The notes below the pieces were generated by a model that saw nothing but the letters and a program-made list of their open reading frames with translations, searched no databases and was not told the DNA's origin. From Bog-532 sp965277615 (GTDB lineage: Bacteria; Actinomycetota; Actinomycetes; Streptosporangiales; Streptosporangiaceae), in the NCBI GenBank assembly GCA_965277615.1, contig CBDIDG010000004.1:1054001-1118000 (forward strand): a DNA stretch of 64,000 nt, given 5' to 3'. Position 1 is the stretch's first letter; each line of letters starts with the position of its first letter. This document shows, piece after piece, positions 54,962 through 63,867 of this stretch. The position numbers were made by a program, and so were the translations under genes.

Positions 54962-56151
54962 TGGCCCACTACCGCGCCGTGGGCGACATCCCGCCCAAGC
55001 GGCACACCCAGCACCGCCAGCCGGACGGCTCGCTCTACGCCGAGGAGCTGATGGGCGAGGAAGGCTTCAGCTCCGACTCCGCGCTGCTGTACCACACCGG
55101 GATCCCGTCGGCCATCGTGGACGCGACCACCTGGGACCCCGGTGACCTGGCCACCACGCCGAACCACCCGCTCAAGCCGCGGCATCTGCGGCTGCACGAC
55201 CTGTTCGGCGGCGAGGACTGGAAGGCCATCGACCCGGTGACCGGGCGGCGGCTGATCCTCGGCAACGCCGACGTGCGCATCTCCTACGTGGCCGCGGGTG
55301 AGGCCTCGCCGCTGTACCGCAACGCCGCGGGCGACGAGTGCGTCTACATCGAGGCGGGCGAGGGCACCGTGCAGACCACGTTCGGCGCGCTGCCGGTCCG
55401 GGCGGGCGACTACGTGATCCTCCCCCGGTCCACCACCCAGCGCTGGATCCCGGCCGGGACCGGCCCGCTGCGCTGCTACGCGATCGAGGCCAACGCGCAC
55501 ATCGCCCCGCCGAAGCGCTACCTGTCCCGCTACGGCCAGTTCCTGGAGCACGCCCCGTATTGCGAGCGCGACCTGCGCGGGCCAGCCGAGCCGCTGACCG
55601 AGACCGGGGCCGACGTGCCGGTGCTGGTCAAGCACCGGTCGTCCCGGGGCGAGATCGTCGGCACCCGGTACACCTACGCCAGCCACCCGTTCGACGTGGT
55701 GGGCTGGGACGGCTGCCTGTACCCGTACACGTTCAACGTGGCCGACTTCGAGCCGATCACCGGCCGGATCCACCAGCCACCGCCGGTGCACCAGGTGTTC
55801 GAGGGCAGCGGCTTCGTGATCTGCAACTTCGTGCCGCGCAAGGTCGACTATCACCCGCTGTCGATCCCGGTACCGTACTACCACTCGAACGTGGACTCCG
55901 ACGAGGTGATGTTCTACTGCGGCGGCAACTACGAGGCCCGCAAGGGCTCCGGGATCGGCCCGGGCTCGGTGAGCCTGCACCCCGGCGGGCACAGCCACGG
56001 GCCGCAGCCGGCCGCGGTCCAGCGCAGCATCGGGGCGGAGTTCTTCGACGAGCTGGCGGTGATGGTGGACACGTTCCGGCCGCTGGAGCTGGGCGAAGGC
56101 GGCAGCGCGTCCGACGACGCCGGTTACGCCTGGACGTGGGCCCAGGCGTAA
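54961..56151 (+). CDS. hmgA: Homogentisate 1,2-dioxygenase
   Basis: A 396-residue cupin-fold dioxygenase opening the homogentisate ring to maleylacetoacetate. Features include GNADVRISYVAAGEASPLYR, VYIEAGEGTVQTTFGALPVR and the metal site region PYYHSNVDSDEVMFYCGGNY (His and Glu ligands), then SLHPGGHSHGPQP (His ligand). It starts within the hpd stop (TAATG), so the genes are coupled. The next pathway steps (maleylacetoacetate isomerase, fumarylacetoacetase) are not in the window. Confidence 0.95.
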   Translation: MAHYRAVGDIPPKRHTQHRQPDGSLYAEELMGEEGFSSDSALLYHTGIPSAIVDATTWDPGDLATTPNHPLKPRHLRLHDLFGGEDWKAIDPVTGRRLILGNADVRISYVAAGEASPLYRNAAGDECVYIEAGEGTVQTTFGALPVRAGDYVILPRSTTQRWIPAGTGPLRCYAIEANAHIAPPKRYLSRYGQFLEHAPYCERDLRGPAEPLTETGADVPVLVKHRSSRGEIVGTRYTYASHPFDVVGWDGCLYPYTFNVADFEPITGRIHQPPPVHQVFEGSGFVICNFVPRKVDYHPLSIPVPYYHSNVDSDEVMFYCGGNYEARKGSGIGPGSVSLHPGGHSHGPQPAAVQRSIGAEFFDELAVMVDTFRPLELGEGGSASDDAGYAWTWAQA

Positions 56152-56212
56152 CCGGCCGCGCCGGTTTGGCCAACACGGTCGCTTAGCTAGCACGTCGCTT
56201 TGGCCAACACGG

Positions 56213-57208
56213 TCAGGCCACGGTCTCGCGTTCCTCGCTGGTGGCCAGTACGTGGGTCAGCGGCGGCCGCTCCAGCAGCTCGACCAGGTGCTCGTCCAGC
56301 CGCAGCCCGTCCCGGGTGCCCACCGCGTGCAGGTAGACGTCCCGCTGGGGCAGTGCCAGCATTTCGGACGGATCGTGGGCCACCGCGCCGCGCCCGGCCA
56401 GGTGGACCCGGCGGCCCAGGGCGCGCAGCACGGCCGAGCTCATCCGGGTCAGGTCGAACAGTGGCTGGTGCCGGTTCTGCCGGGTTTCCAGGTCGACCTG
56501 GGCCATGGCCGACAGGCCCGCCTCGTTCAGCACGTCGACCATCATCGCGATCTCGACCCCGTACCCGGAGGCGAACGGGATGCCGCACAGCAGCTCACGG
56601 CGGGCGGCGAACTCGCCCGCCAGCGGCTGCACGAACCCGGTCAGCTCGGGGTAGAAGAAGTTCAGCAGCGGCTTGGCCATCAGCTCGGTGACCCGGCCAC
56701 CGCCGTCCACGACGGCCTTGCCGTCCTGGCTGAACGGCCGCCGGAACGCCGCCTTGCTGAACTGGATCTCGGGGTTGGTCAGCAGCGGCCCGAGCGTGCC
56801 GTAGACGAAGTGCTCACGGAAGTCGGTCGAGTCGGAGTCGGCGAACATGACGATGTCACCGCGGGCCACGGACAGGCTGCGCCACATGGCGTCGCCCTTG
56901 CCGTGCGCGCGGCCGTAATCGGGCAGCAGCTCGTTCTCGGAGTACACCTCCGCGCCGTGGGCACGGGCGATGTCCGCCGTGCCGTCGGGCGAGTCGGCGT
57001 CGACGACCACGACCTGTTCGATGAGCCCCGTGCGCTCGTTCAGCTGGGCGACGGTGTCGAGGATGGGGCCGATCGTGTCGGCCGTGTTCCTGGTCGGCAG
57101 CACCAGGGTGGTGGTGAGCGGAAGCCGGTCCGCGCCTTCGGTGAGGCCGCGGAAGTCCCGGAAATGGAACGAGCGCTTCTCGAACCATTCCCACACAGTG
57201 ATGTCCAT
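56213..57208 (-). CDS. gpgS: Glucosyl-3-phosphoglycerate synthase
   Basis: A 331-residue GT81 glycosyltransferase. It transfers glucose from an NDP-glucose to 3-phosphoglycerate, the first step toward glucosylglycerate and methylglucose lipopolysaccharides. It has VVVDADSPDGTADIA, LPDYGRAHGKGDAMWRSLSV, the metal-binding DSDSTDFR, ELTGFVQPLAGEFAARRELL and GYGVEIAMMVD. The start is ATG 57206-57208, matching the family N-terminus (ITVWEWFEKRSFHF); ATG 57244 would add 12 residues. No phosphatase (gpgP) is adjacent. Confidence 0.93.
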   Translation of the reverse strand: MDITVWEWFEKRSFHFRDFRGLTEGADRLPLTTTLVLPTRNTADTIGPILDTVAQLNERTGLIEQVVVVDADSPDGTADIARAHGAEVYSENELLPDYGRAHGKGDAMWRSLSVARGDIVMFADSDSTDFREHFVYGTLGPLLTNPEIQFSKAAFRRPFSQDGKAVVDGGGRVTELMAKPLLNFFYPELTGFVQPLAGEFAARRELLCGIPFASGYGVEIAMMVDVLNEAGLSAMAQVDLETRQNRHQPLFDLTRMSSAVLRALGRRVHLAGRGAVAHDPSEMLALPQRDVYLHAVGTRDGLRLDEHLVELLERPPLTHVLATSEERETVA

Positions 57209-57403
57209 GTAGATGTACGACTTTCGTTCAGGCCCGCGGATCATGAAGTCCTGCGGGGAGACTCGATCTGACCTGACTTTTCGTACGTCGCACTACGCCC
57301 CGTGCCGCCCAAGGCCCCAGCAGAAGGCGGAAAGACGATCCTATGCCGCGGTCGTAGACGGCAGGTGACGTCAAGTTTCGGCCAGGTAAAACCGCGGTGC
57401 CTT

Positions 57404-57440
57404 ATTGGCGGCCGGGGCCGGGCCCTAGAGTCTCTACTCG
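57404..57440 (+). promoter_or_regulatory. Leaderless promoter of the PfkB kinase gene
   Basis: TATTGG (57404-57409), 16 nt, TAGAGT (57426-57431), with the GTG start 9 nt further on. No ribosome site is visible, so transcription likely begins at the start codon. Confidence 0.4.
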
Positions 57441-58423
57441 TGATCACAGTCATCGGCGAGGCCCTCGTCGACCTCGTGGTGTCCCCGGACTGGGGCTGTC
57501 ACGCCGCGCCCGGCGGGGCCCCCGCCAACGTGGCCCTGGCCCTGGCCCGGCTGGGCCGGGACGTGTCGCTGCGGGCCCGGCTGTCCGGTGACGGGTTCGG
57601 GACCATGCTGCGCGAGCACCTGACCCGCAACGGCATCAGCCCACGAGACTTCGTGGACGCCCCGCAGCAGAGCACGCTGGCCATCGCGACGCTGAGCGAC
57701 GACGGCCAGGCCTCCTACAGCTTCTACGCCAACGGCACCGCCGACTGGGCCTGGCGGCCCACCGACCTGGGGCCACTCCCGCCCGACGTCGACGCGCTCT
57801 ACCTGGGCTCGCTGGCGGCGGCGCTGCCGCCCGGCGCGGCTTACATCGAGTCGTTCACCCAGCTGGTGCGGTCCGCGGGCAAGGTCGTCATCGTCTACGA
57901 CCCGAACCTGCGGCCCACCGCGACCCCGGACCGGGACGCCGAGCGGCTGCGGGTCGAACGGCAGCTGCGCCAGGTGCACGTGGCCAAGGCCAGCGCCGAG
58001 GACCTGGACTGGCTGTATCCGGACCAGACCATCCGCGAAGTGGCCCGCCGCTGGCAGCGCATCGGGCCGGACCTGGTCGTGGTGACCATGGGCGCCGACG
58101 GCGCGTTCGGGCTGAGCCGGGACGGCACCGAGCTGACCGTGCCCCCGGTGCCGGCCGAGGTGGTGGACACGATCGGGGCCGGCGACGCGTTCTCGGCCGG
58201 GCTGGTCGACGCCATGGCCGAAGAGGGCCTGCTCGGCCGGGACGGCATCGCGGCGCTGGCCGAGCTCAGCCCGGCTCAGCTGGCCCGGCTGCTGACCAGC
58301 GCGGGCATCGTGGCCGCGCTGACCGTGGAGCGGCCGGGCGCGGACCCGCCGCGCAAGGCCCAGGTGCTGGAGCGGCTGGCCCAGCTCCGGACCGACCTCA
58401 CGGGACCCCCGGGGTCCGCGTGA
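57440..58423 (+). CDS. PfkB-family carbohydrate kinase
   Basis: A 327-residue ribokinase-fold sugar kinase from GTG 57440. The N-terminal signature is PGGAPANVALALARLGRDVS, with YDPNLRP, VVVTMGADGAFGLSRDG and the C-terminal signature DTIGAGDAFSAG with the catalytic base Asp249. It phosphorylates a sugar, commonly fructose or another ketohexose; the substrate is not determined. An upstream extension to 57302 is basic and non-homologous. No sugar transporter is nearby. Confidence 0.92.
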   Translation: MITVIGEALVDLVVSPDWGCHAAPGGAPANVALALARLGRDVSLRARLSGDGFGTMLREHLTRNGISPRDFVDAPQQSTLAIATLSDDGQASYSFYANGTADWAWRPTDLGPLPPDVDALYLGSLAAALPPGAAYIESFTQLVRSAGKVVIVYDPNLRPTATPDRDAERLRVERQLRQVHVAKASAEDLDWLYPDQTIREVARRWQRIGPDLVVVTMGADGAFGLSRDGTELTVPPVPAEVVDTIGAGDAFSAGLVDAMAEEGLLGRDGIAALAELSPAQLARLLTSAGIVAALTVERPGADPPRKAQVLERLAQLRTDLTGPPGSA

Positions 58424-58535
58424 CGGGTGGGGCGCGGGAGGTTTTTGGGGCCCGTGGGGTTTGAGAGGTTTTTTGGGCCCGTGGGGCGCGGGAGGTTTTC
58501 GGGGCGTGAGGGTCTTTGGGACGCCAGCGGCTCGG
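58424..58535 (+). repeat. G/T-rich tandem repeat between convergent pfkB-type and ppk2 genes
   Basis: Two to three degenerate copies of a unit containing GTGGGGCGCGGGAGGTTTT and TTGGGCCCGTGGGG lie between the two convergent stops. Composition, T-tract placement and genomic position resemble the 48106-48390 repeat, though the unit differs. Confidence 0.75.
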
Positions 58536-59501
58536 TTAGAGCTGGGGGAAGGGGGCGGTGAACTTGCGCTCGGAGAGCAGGTCCGGGGGGCCGATGATCT
58601 TGTTGTCGGGTGAGCCGACCAGCTCGTCGTCCTTGTTCGGGTAGTCGAACAGGGCCAGCACGTGCCGCATGGCCTCCAGCCGGGCCCGCTTCTTGTCGTT
58701 GCTCTTGACCACGGTCCACGGCGCGTAGGGCGTGTCCGTGTAGTGGAACATGGCCTCTTTGGCCTCGGTGTACTCGTCCCACTTGTCCAGCGACTCGATG
58801 TCCATCGGGCTGAGCTTCCACTGCCGGACCGGGTCGACCTGGCGGATGATGAACCGGGTCAGCTGCTCGTTCTGGGACACCGAGAACCAGAACTTGACCA
58901 GGTGGATATCCGACCGGACGATCATGCGCTCCAGATCCGGGGCCTGCCGCATGAACTCCAGGTACTCCTCGTGGCTGCAGAACCCCATGACCCGTTCCAC
59001 GCCGGCCCGGTTGTACCAGGACCGGTCGAAGAACACCATCTCGCCGTCGGCCGGCAGGTGGGTGATGTAGCGCTGGAAGTACCACTGGGTGCTCTCGCGC
59101 TCGCTCGGCTTCTCCAGGGCGACCACGACCGCGCCGCGCGGGTTCAGGTGCTCCATGAACCGCTTGATCGTGCCGCCCTTGCCCGCCGCGTCCCGGCCCT
59201 CGTTGACGATGATGAGCTTCTCGCCGGTGTCCTTCATCCAGTTCTGCAGCTTGACCAGCTCGATCTGGAGCAGCCGCTTGGTCAGCTCGTACTCGTGCCG
59301 CGGCATCCGCTCGTCGTACGGGTAGTCCTGGCGCCAGGTGTCCACTGCCCGGCCGTCCGGGCGGATCAGGACCGGATCGTCATCGTCGTTGTCCTCGACC
59401 CGCAGCCCGGCCAGCAGGGCCAGGTCGTCGGGGTCGTTGGACCCGGGGTGCGGCAGCCCCACCGGCGGGGCAGTCGGCTCGGGAACGGTGTCGCTGGTCA
59501 T
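58536..59501 (-). CDS. ppk2: Polyphosphate kinase 2 (PPK2 family)
   Basis: A 321-residue PPK2. Walker A lies at 102-110 (GRDAAGKGG), the lid/acceptor motif is DRSWYNRAGVER (159-170), and VSQNEQLTRFIIRQVDPVRQ WKLS is followed by YPYDERM near the N-terminus. PPK2 enzymes use polyphosphate to phosphorylate nucleoside mono- or diphosphates. The single-domain form with an about 60-residue acidic N-terminus fits class I, which mainly makes GTP or ATP from NDPs; the class is inferred. It is divergent from the FAD oxidoreductase. Confidence 0.93.
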   Translation of the reverse strand: MTSDTVPEPTAPPVGLPHPGSNDPDDLALLAGLRVEDNDDDDPVLIRPDGRAVDTWRQDYPYDERMPRHEYELTKRLLQIELVKLQNWMKDTGEKLIIVNEGRDAAGKGGTIKRFMEHLNPRGAVVVALEKPSERESTQWYFQRYITHLPADGEMVFFDRSWYNRAGVERVMGFCSHEEYLEFMRQAPDLERMIVRSDIHLVKFWFSVSQNEQLTRFIIRQVDPVRQWKLSPMDIESLDKWDEYTEAKEAMFHYTDTPYAPWTVVKSNDKKRARLEAMRHVLALFDYPNKDDELVGSPDNKIIGPPDLLSERKFTAPFPQL

Positions 59502-59581
59502 CTGCCTAGCTCATCACATCCGGCGGCCGAGATCGAAGAGCGAGGACTGGGAAGATTGGGAAAACAACTGAGGGGGAGCAT

Positions 59582-60994
59582 GTGTCGGTGACCCAGGCAT
59601 ACGACGTGGTGGTGATCGGGGCCGGGCCGGCCGGGGAGAACATCGCCGACCGGGCGGTCAGGAAGGGGCTGACCGCGGCGATCGTCGAGTCGGAGCTGGT
59701 CGGCGGCGAATGCTCGTACTGGGCCTGCATGCCGAGCAAGGCGCTGCTGCGGCCGGTGGCGGCGGTGGACGACGCCCAGCACGTGGAGGGGGTCTTCGGC
59801 GCTGCCCTCGATCCGCCCGGGGTACTGGACCGGCGCGACGGCTTTGCCTCGCGCTGGAAGGACGACGGGCAGGTCAGCTGGCTGGCGGGCGCGCACATCG
59901 AGCTGTTCCGGGGCCAGGGCCGTATCACCGGGCCAAAAACCGTGACCGTGGGCGGAGCGGACGGGACCGAGCTGAGGGCCCGGCACGCGGTGGCCATCGC
60001 CACCGGGAGCGGGGCGCTGATCCCGCCCATCCCGGGGCTGGCCGAGGCCCGGCCGTGGACCAGCCGGGAGGCGACCAGCGCCAAGGAAGCACCGCGTCGC
60101 CTGGCCGTGATCGGCGGCGGCGTGGTCGGCTGCGAGCTGGCCACGGCCTGGCAGGCGCTCGGCACCCAGGTCACGCTGATCGCCCGGGAGGAACGGCTGC
60201 TCGACCACACCGAGGAGTTCGCCGGGGAACTGGTCGCGGACGGTCTGGGCCAGGCTGGAGTGGACGTCCGGCTCGGGGTCGGCACCACGTCGGTCCAGCG
60301 CCCGACCGAGGGCGGCCCAGGGAAGGGCACCGTCACGCTGGAGCTGGACGACGGGACCACGGTGCAGGCCGACGAGGTGCTGGCCGCGACCGGCCGGACC
60401 CCGCGCACCGGTGACCTCGGCCTGGAGACCGTGGGCCTGGCGCCGGATTCCTGGCTGGACGTGGACGACACGCTCCGGGTCACCGGGGTGGACGGCGGCT
60501 GGCTGTACGCGGCCGGGGACGTCAACCACCTCTCGCTGCTGACCCACATGGGCAAGTACCAGGCCCGGATCTGCGGCGACGCGATCGCGGCCCGGGCCCG
60601 CGGGCAGGAGCCGGCCGTCACCGCCTGGGCCGACCACAGCGCCGTGCCCCAGGTCATCTTCACCCAGCCCGAGGTGGCGTCGGTCGGGCCGACCGCGGCC
60701 CAGGCGCAGGCGGCGGGCCGGAACATGCGGGTGGTCGACTACGACCTCGGCGCGGTGGCCGGGTCCAAGCTGTTCGCCGACGGCTACACCGGCCAGGCCC
60801 GGATGGTGGTGGACGAGGACCGCCGGACGATGATCGGCGCCACGCTGGCCGGACCGGGGGCGGGCGAGCTCATCCACGCGGCCACCGTGGCCGTGGCCGG
60901 GGAGGTGCCGCTGGACCGGCTCTGGCACGCGGTGCCGTCCTATCCGACCATGAGCGAGATCTGGCTCCGCCTGCTGGAGGCGTACGGTTTGTGA
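59582..60994 (+). CDS. FAD-dependent pyridine nucleotide-disulfide oxidoreductase
   Basis: A 470-residue class I disulfide oxidoreductase. FAD motif VVVIGAGPAGENIADRA, redox cysteines Cys44 and Cys49 in GGECSYWACMPSK, NAD(P) motif AVIGGGVVGCELATAWQALG, second FAD motif LYAAGDVN, and a dimerisation domain. It resembles dihydrolipoamide dehydrogenase and mercuric reductase, but the usual C-terminal HxxxxE active base region reads HAVPSYPTMSE, of the broader family. The physiological substrate is unknown. Start GTG 59582 (GAGGGGGAG upstream) or GTG 59588. NAD kinase follows after one base. Confidence 0.9.
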   Translation: MSVTQAYDVVVIGAGPAGENIADRAVRKGLTAAIVESELVGGECSYWACMPSKALLRPVAAVDDAQHVEGVFGAALDPPGVLDRRDGFASRWKDDGQVSWLAGAHIELFRGQGRITGPKTVTVGGADGTELRARHAVAIATGSGALIPPIPGLAEARPWTSREATSAKEAPRRLAVIGGGVVGCELATAWQALGTQVTLIAREERLLDHTEEFAGELVADGLGQAGVDVRLGVGTTSVQRPTEGGPGKGTVTLELDDGTTVQADEVLAATGRTPRTGDLGLETVGLAPDSWLDVDDTLRVTGVDGGWLYAAGDVNHLSLLTHMGKYQARICGDAIAARARGQEPAVTAWADHSAVPQVIFTQPEVASVGPTAAQAQAAGRNMRVVDYDLGAVAGSKLFADGYTGQARMVVDEDRRTMIGATLAGPGAGELIHAATVAVAGEVPLDRLWHAVPSYPTMSEIWLRLLEAYGL

Positions 60995-60995
60995 C

Positions 60996-61964
60996 ATGCA
61001 TTCGGTGGGGCTGGTCCTGCACCCGAAACGGGACTCCTTGGAAGCGGTCGAGGCCGTGCTGGCCTGGGCCAGTCAGCGCGGCATCAAGGTCTACGGCAAC
61101 GCCAGCGAGCTGACCCGGCTGAAGTGTGCCGCGCTGCCGCTGTCCGAGGAGGAACTCGGCCGCCAGGTCGACCTGCTGGTCAGCCTGGGCGGCGACGGCA
61201 CCATGCTGCGGGCCATGCGGCTGGCCGACCGGCAGCGCGCCCCGGTGCTCGGGGTCAACCTGGGCAAGCTCGGCTTCCTGGCCGAGGTCGACGTGCCCGA
61301 CCTGCCCGCCGCGCTGTCGGCCATCGACGCCCAGGCCTTCACCATCGAGGCCCGGCTGGCCATCGACGCCACGTTCGGGGGCCGGACCGTGACCGCGTTC
61401 AACGACGTAGCCGTGGTCCGGGTGCCAGGTAACCCGTCCGCGGTGGTGTCGGTGAACGTCAGCGAGGAGCAGTTCGTCAGCTACGCGGCCGACGCGGTCA
61501 TCGTGGCCACCCCCACCGGCTCCACCGCCTACAGCTTCTCGGCCGGGGGCCCGATCGTGCAGCCCGCGGTGGAGGCGCTGCTGGTCACGCCGGCCGCGCC
61601 GCACTCGGCCTACAACCGGGGCTTCGTGCTCTCGGTCACCGAGACGGTCGAGCTGGTCATGCTGCCGAGCAGCGGCCGGCTCGCGGTCGAGGTGGACGGC
61701 ATCGTCGAGGGCCACACCGAGCCGGGCGATCAGATCACGATGCGGGCCCGCCCGCAGGCGGCCAAGGTCGTCCGGCTCGGCCGGACCACGTTCTACCAGC
61801 GGGCCCGGCGCAAGCTGCGGCTGACCGACTCGGCCGAGATCCCGACCCGGGCGGGCGACGGGGACGGGGACCGGGACGGGGTCGTCGGCGACGTGTTCGA
61901 GCTGGCCAGCCCGTTCACCCACCGGGACGGTGAGGGGCCGGCCGAGTTGCCGCCCCCGTGCTGA
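60996..61964 (+). CDS. nadK: NAD kinase
   Basis: A 322-residue NAD kinase. The GGDGT motif is at 65-69 (LVSLGGDGTMLRAM), then GVNLGKLGFLAEVD, the FNDVAVVR short motif and ATPTGSTAYSFSAGGPIV. It makes NADP+ from NAD+. About 30 residues at the C-terminus (AGDGDGDRDGVVGD) are acidic and low in complexity. It begins one base after the oxidoreductase stop, so the pair is an operon that could tune NADP(H) supply; several actinobacteria carry a second NAD kinase. Confidence 0.92.
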   Translation: MHSVGLVLHPKRDSLEAVEAVLAWASQRGIKVYGNASELTRLKCAALPLSEEELGRQVDLLVSLGGDGTMLRAMRLADRQRAPVLGVNLGKLGFLAEVDVPDLPAALSAIDAQAFTIEARLAIDATFGGRTVTAFNDVAVVRVPGNPSAVVSVNVSEEQFVSYAADAVIVATPTGSTAYSFSAGGPIVQPAVEALLVTPAAPHSAYNRGFVLSVTETVELVMLPSSGRLAVEVDGIVEGHTEPGDQITMRARPQAAKVVRLGRTTFYQRARRKLRLTDSAEIPTRAGDGDGDRDGVVGDVFELASPFTHRDGEGPAELPPPC

Positions 61965-62060
61965 CGAGCGGTGCGGGTCCCGGCGAGCCAGGCCCCGCAC
62001 GGCCCCCGTGCTGATGAGCGGTAAGAACCCCCGGCGAGCCGGGACCCTCAGCCGTATGAG
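61955..62060. repeat. Direct repeat after the NAD kinase gene
   Basis: CCCCGTGCTGACGAGCGGT, ending just after the NAD kinase stop, recurs about 49 nt later as CCCCGTGCTGATGAGCGGT. Both are followed by CGGCGAGCC. The second copy continues into the hairpin CCCCGGCGAGCCGGG, a possible terminator. The gene's 3' end seems to have been duplicated. Confidence 0.65.
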
Positions 62061-62083
62061 TTTGTTAAATATTCTTAATTTGG

Positions 62084-63208
62084 CTACTTCGATGCGGTGT
62101 TGGCGCTGGGCGAGGCGTCGCCCTGCTCGATGTTCTCGGCTGTTTGCCGGGCGCCGGGGTGCCCGGCTTCGGCGGCGGCCTGGCGCTCGGACTCGGCGTT
62201 GATCTCGCCGCCGAGCAGGACCGCGATCCCGGCCAGGTACAGCCAGAAGATCAGCAGGGCCACGCCGGCCAGCGAGCCGTAGGTCTTGCTGTAGGAGCTG
62301 TTGCCGAACTTGGTGACGTAGAACGAGAAGGCCAGGGAGGCGACCAGGAAGATGATCGTGCCGACCACGCCGCCCGGGCTGACCCACTTCCAACTCGGTA
62401 TCTCCCGGTTTGGGCCGAAGTAGTAGTAACAGGAAAACAGCAGCGAGACCAGGATGATGGTGAGCACCCAGCGGACGACGGTCCAGATGATCGTGAACCC
62501 GATCCCGTGAAAGCCGATCAGGTTGGACAGGCTGTTGCCCAGCGGGGCGCCTTCCACGATGAAGATCGAGGAGAGGCCGCCGAACACCACCGTGCACAGG
62601 ATCAGGACGAACGCCTTGAGCCGCTTCTTGACGAACTTCGCGCTCTTGGGCACCTCGTAGGCCACGTCGAGCGCGGTCTCCAGCGCGACCATGCCACCGG
62701 AGGCGCTCCAGATGGCCAGCACGATGCCCAATATGACCGTGGTCAGCGCGCCGGACGACTTCTTGCCCGCCTGCGTGATGGCGGTCTTGAACACCTCGGA
62801 CGCACCCCCGGGCAGCGCCTGGCCCAGGCCATTGATCAGGTGTTCGAGCTGGGCTTGGTCCAGCTTGACCAGGCTGATGACGCCGATCGCCGCCACCACC
62901 GCCGGGAACAGGGCGAAGAACCAGTGGTAGGCCAGGCTGCCCGCGGCCATCGTGCAGCGGTCCAGGGAGAACTTCTTGACCGACCGCTTCAGGGTGTTCT
63001 TCCAGCCGGTGGGGCCGATCTCCAGCGGGTTGTCCGGGCCGCCCTCCATGTTGCGGATCGGGGGGATGGCCTCGCCGCTGCTGGTCTCGTCGGACGGGTT
63101 GTCCTGCGCGTCACGCTGCGCGGGCACCGTGTCGTCCGCGGTGGCGGTGTCGGCCGCGGCGGCGGTGTTGTCCGCGGCGGCTTCTTTCTTCTTCGTTCGC
63201 GAGAACAC
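62084..63208 (-). CDS. YihY/BrkB-family membrane protein
   Basis: A 374-residue protein of the YihY/virulence factor BrkB family (formerly RNase BN). An 80-residue polar N-terminus precedes about six membrane helices. Family features are RCTMAAGSLAYHWFFALFPA, LAIWSASGGMVALETALDVA, and GGVVGTIIFLVASLAFSFYV, NSSYSKTYGSLAGVALLIFW LY. A 30-residue polar tail follows. Function unknown. The start is GTG 63206-63208 with AGGAGGGG. Confidence 0.92.
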   Translation of the reverse strand: MFSRTKKKEAAADNTAAAADTATADDTVPAQRDAQDNPSDETSSGEAIPPIRNMEGGPDNPLEIGPTGWKNTLKRSVKKFSLDRCTMAAGSLAYHWFFALFPAVVAAIGVISLVKLDQAQLEHLINGLGQALPGGASEVFKTAITQAGKKSSGALTTVILGIVLAIWSASGGMVALETALDVAYEVPKSAKFVKKRLKAFVLILCTVVFGGLSSIFIVEGAPLGNSLSNLIGFHGIGFTIIWTVVRWVLTIILVSLLFSCYYYFGPNREIPSWKWVSPGGVVGTIIFLVASLAFSFYVTKFGNSSYSKTYGSLAGVALLIFWLYLAGIAVLLGGEINAESERQAAAEAGHPGARQTAENIEQGDASPSANTASK

Positions 63209-63378
63209 TGCCCCTCCTCGATCAGCTGCGGGCCTGCTACCTGCACCTTTGTTCCGGCGTGGGGCCTACCTACCCGACATGAGCCAGACCTAACGACCGA
63301 AACCCCAGGCCACAAAGGGCTTTCGCGAAGTTTCACTGGCCGGCCTCACGTTCCGGCCCGGCCCGGCGTCTACCCGGT

Positions 63379-63867
63379 GTGACGATGAGGCCGTTCGAGC
63401 AGATCGTGACCGAGTACGGGCCGATGGTGCTGCGGGTCTGCCGCGCCATCCTCGGTCCGGTGGACGCCGATGACGCCTGGTCGGAAACGTTCCTGTCCGC
63501 CCTGACCGCCTACCCGCGGCTGGACGAGACCGCGAACGTCGAAGCCTGGCTGGTCACGATCGCGCACCGTAAGGCGATCGACGCGACCCGGTCCCGGGCC
63601 CGCCGGCCGGTCGTGGCCGGTGAGTTGCCGGAAAGGCCCGCCGCCGACGCGGCGGGCCAGCCCGGCAGCTGGGACGGCGAGCTGTGGGCGGCCCTACGGG
63701 AGCTGCCGGACAAGCAGCGCCAGGTGGTGGCCTACCACTACCTGGCCGGCCTGCCCTACGCCGAGATCGCCGCCATCGTCGGCGGAACCGCGGACGCCTC
63801 CCGGCGCGCGGCCGCCGACGGCATCAGGAATTTGCGACGTACGTATCTGGAGGGAGCGACGCCATGA
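63379..63867 (+). CDS. ECF-like sigma-70 family RNA polymerase sigma factor
   Basis: A 162-residue sigma factor with region 2 (VCRAILGPVDADDAWSETFL, WLVTIAHRKAIDATRSR) and region 4 (ALRELPDKQRQVVAYHYLAG, LPYAEIAAIVGGTADASRRA). It would direct RNA polymerase to a small regulon. Start GTG 63379 or ATG 63385; no strong ribosome site. Its TGA overlaps the next ATG (ATGA), so the following gene is coupled, as for a sigma factor with a dedicated partner. Confidence 0.88.
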   Translation: MTMRPFEQIVTEYGPMVLRVCRAILGPVDADDAWSETFLSALTAYPRLDETANVEAWLVTIAHRKAIDATRSRARRPVVAGELPERPAADAAGQPGSWDGELWAALRELPDKQRQVVAYHYLAGLPYAEIAAIVGGTADASRRAAADGIRNLRRTYLEGATP

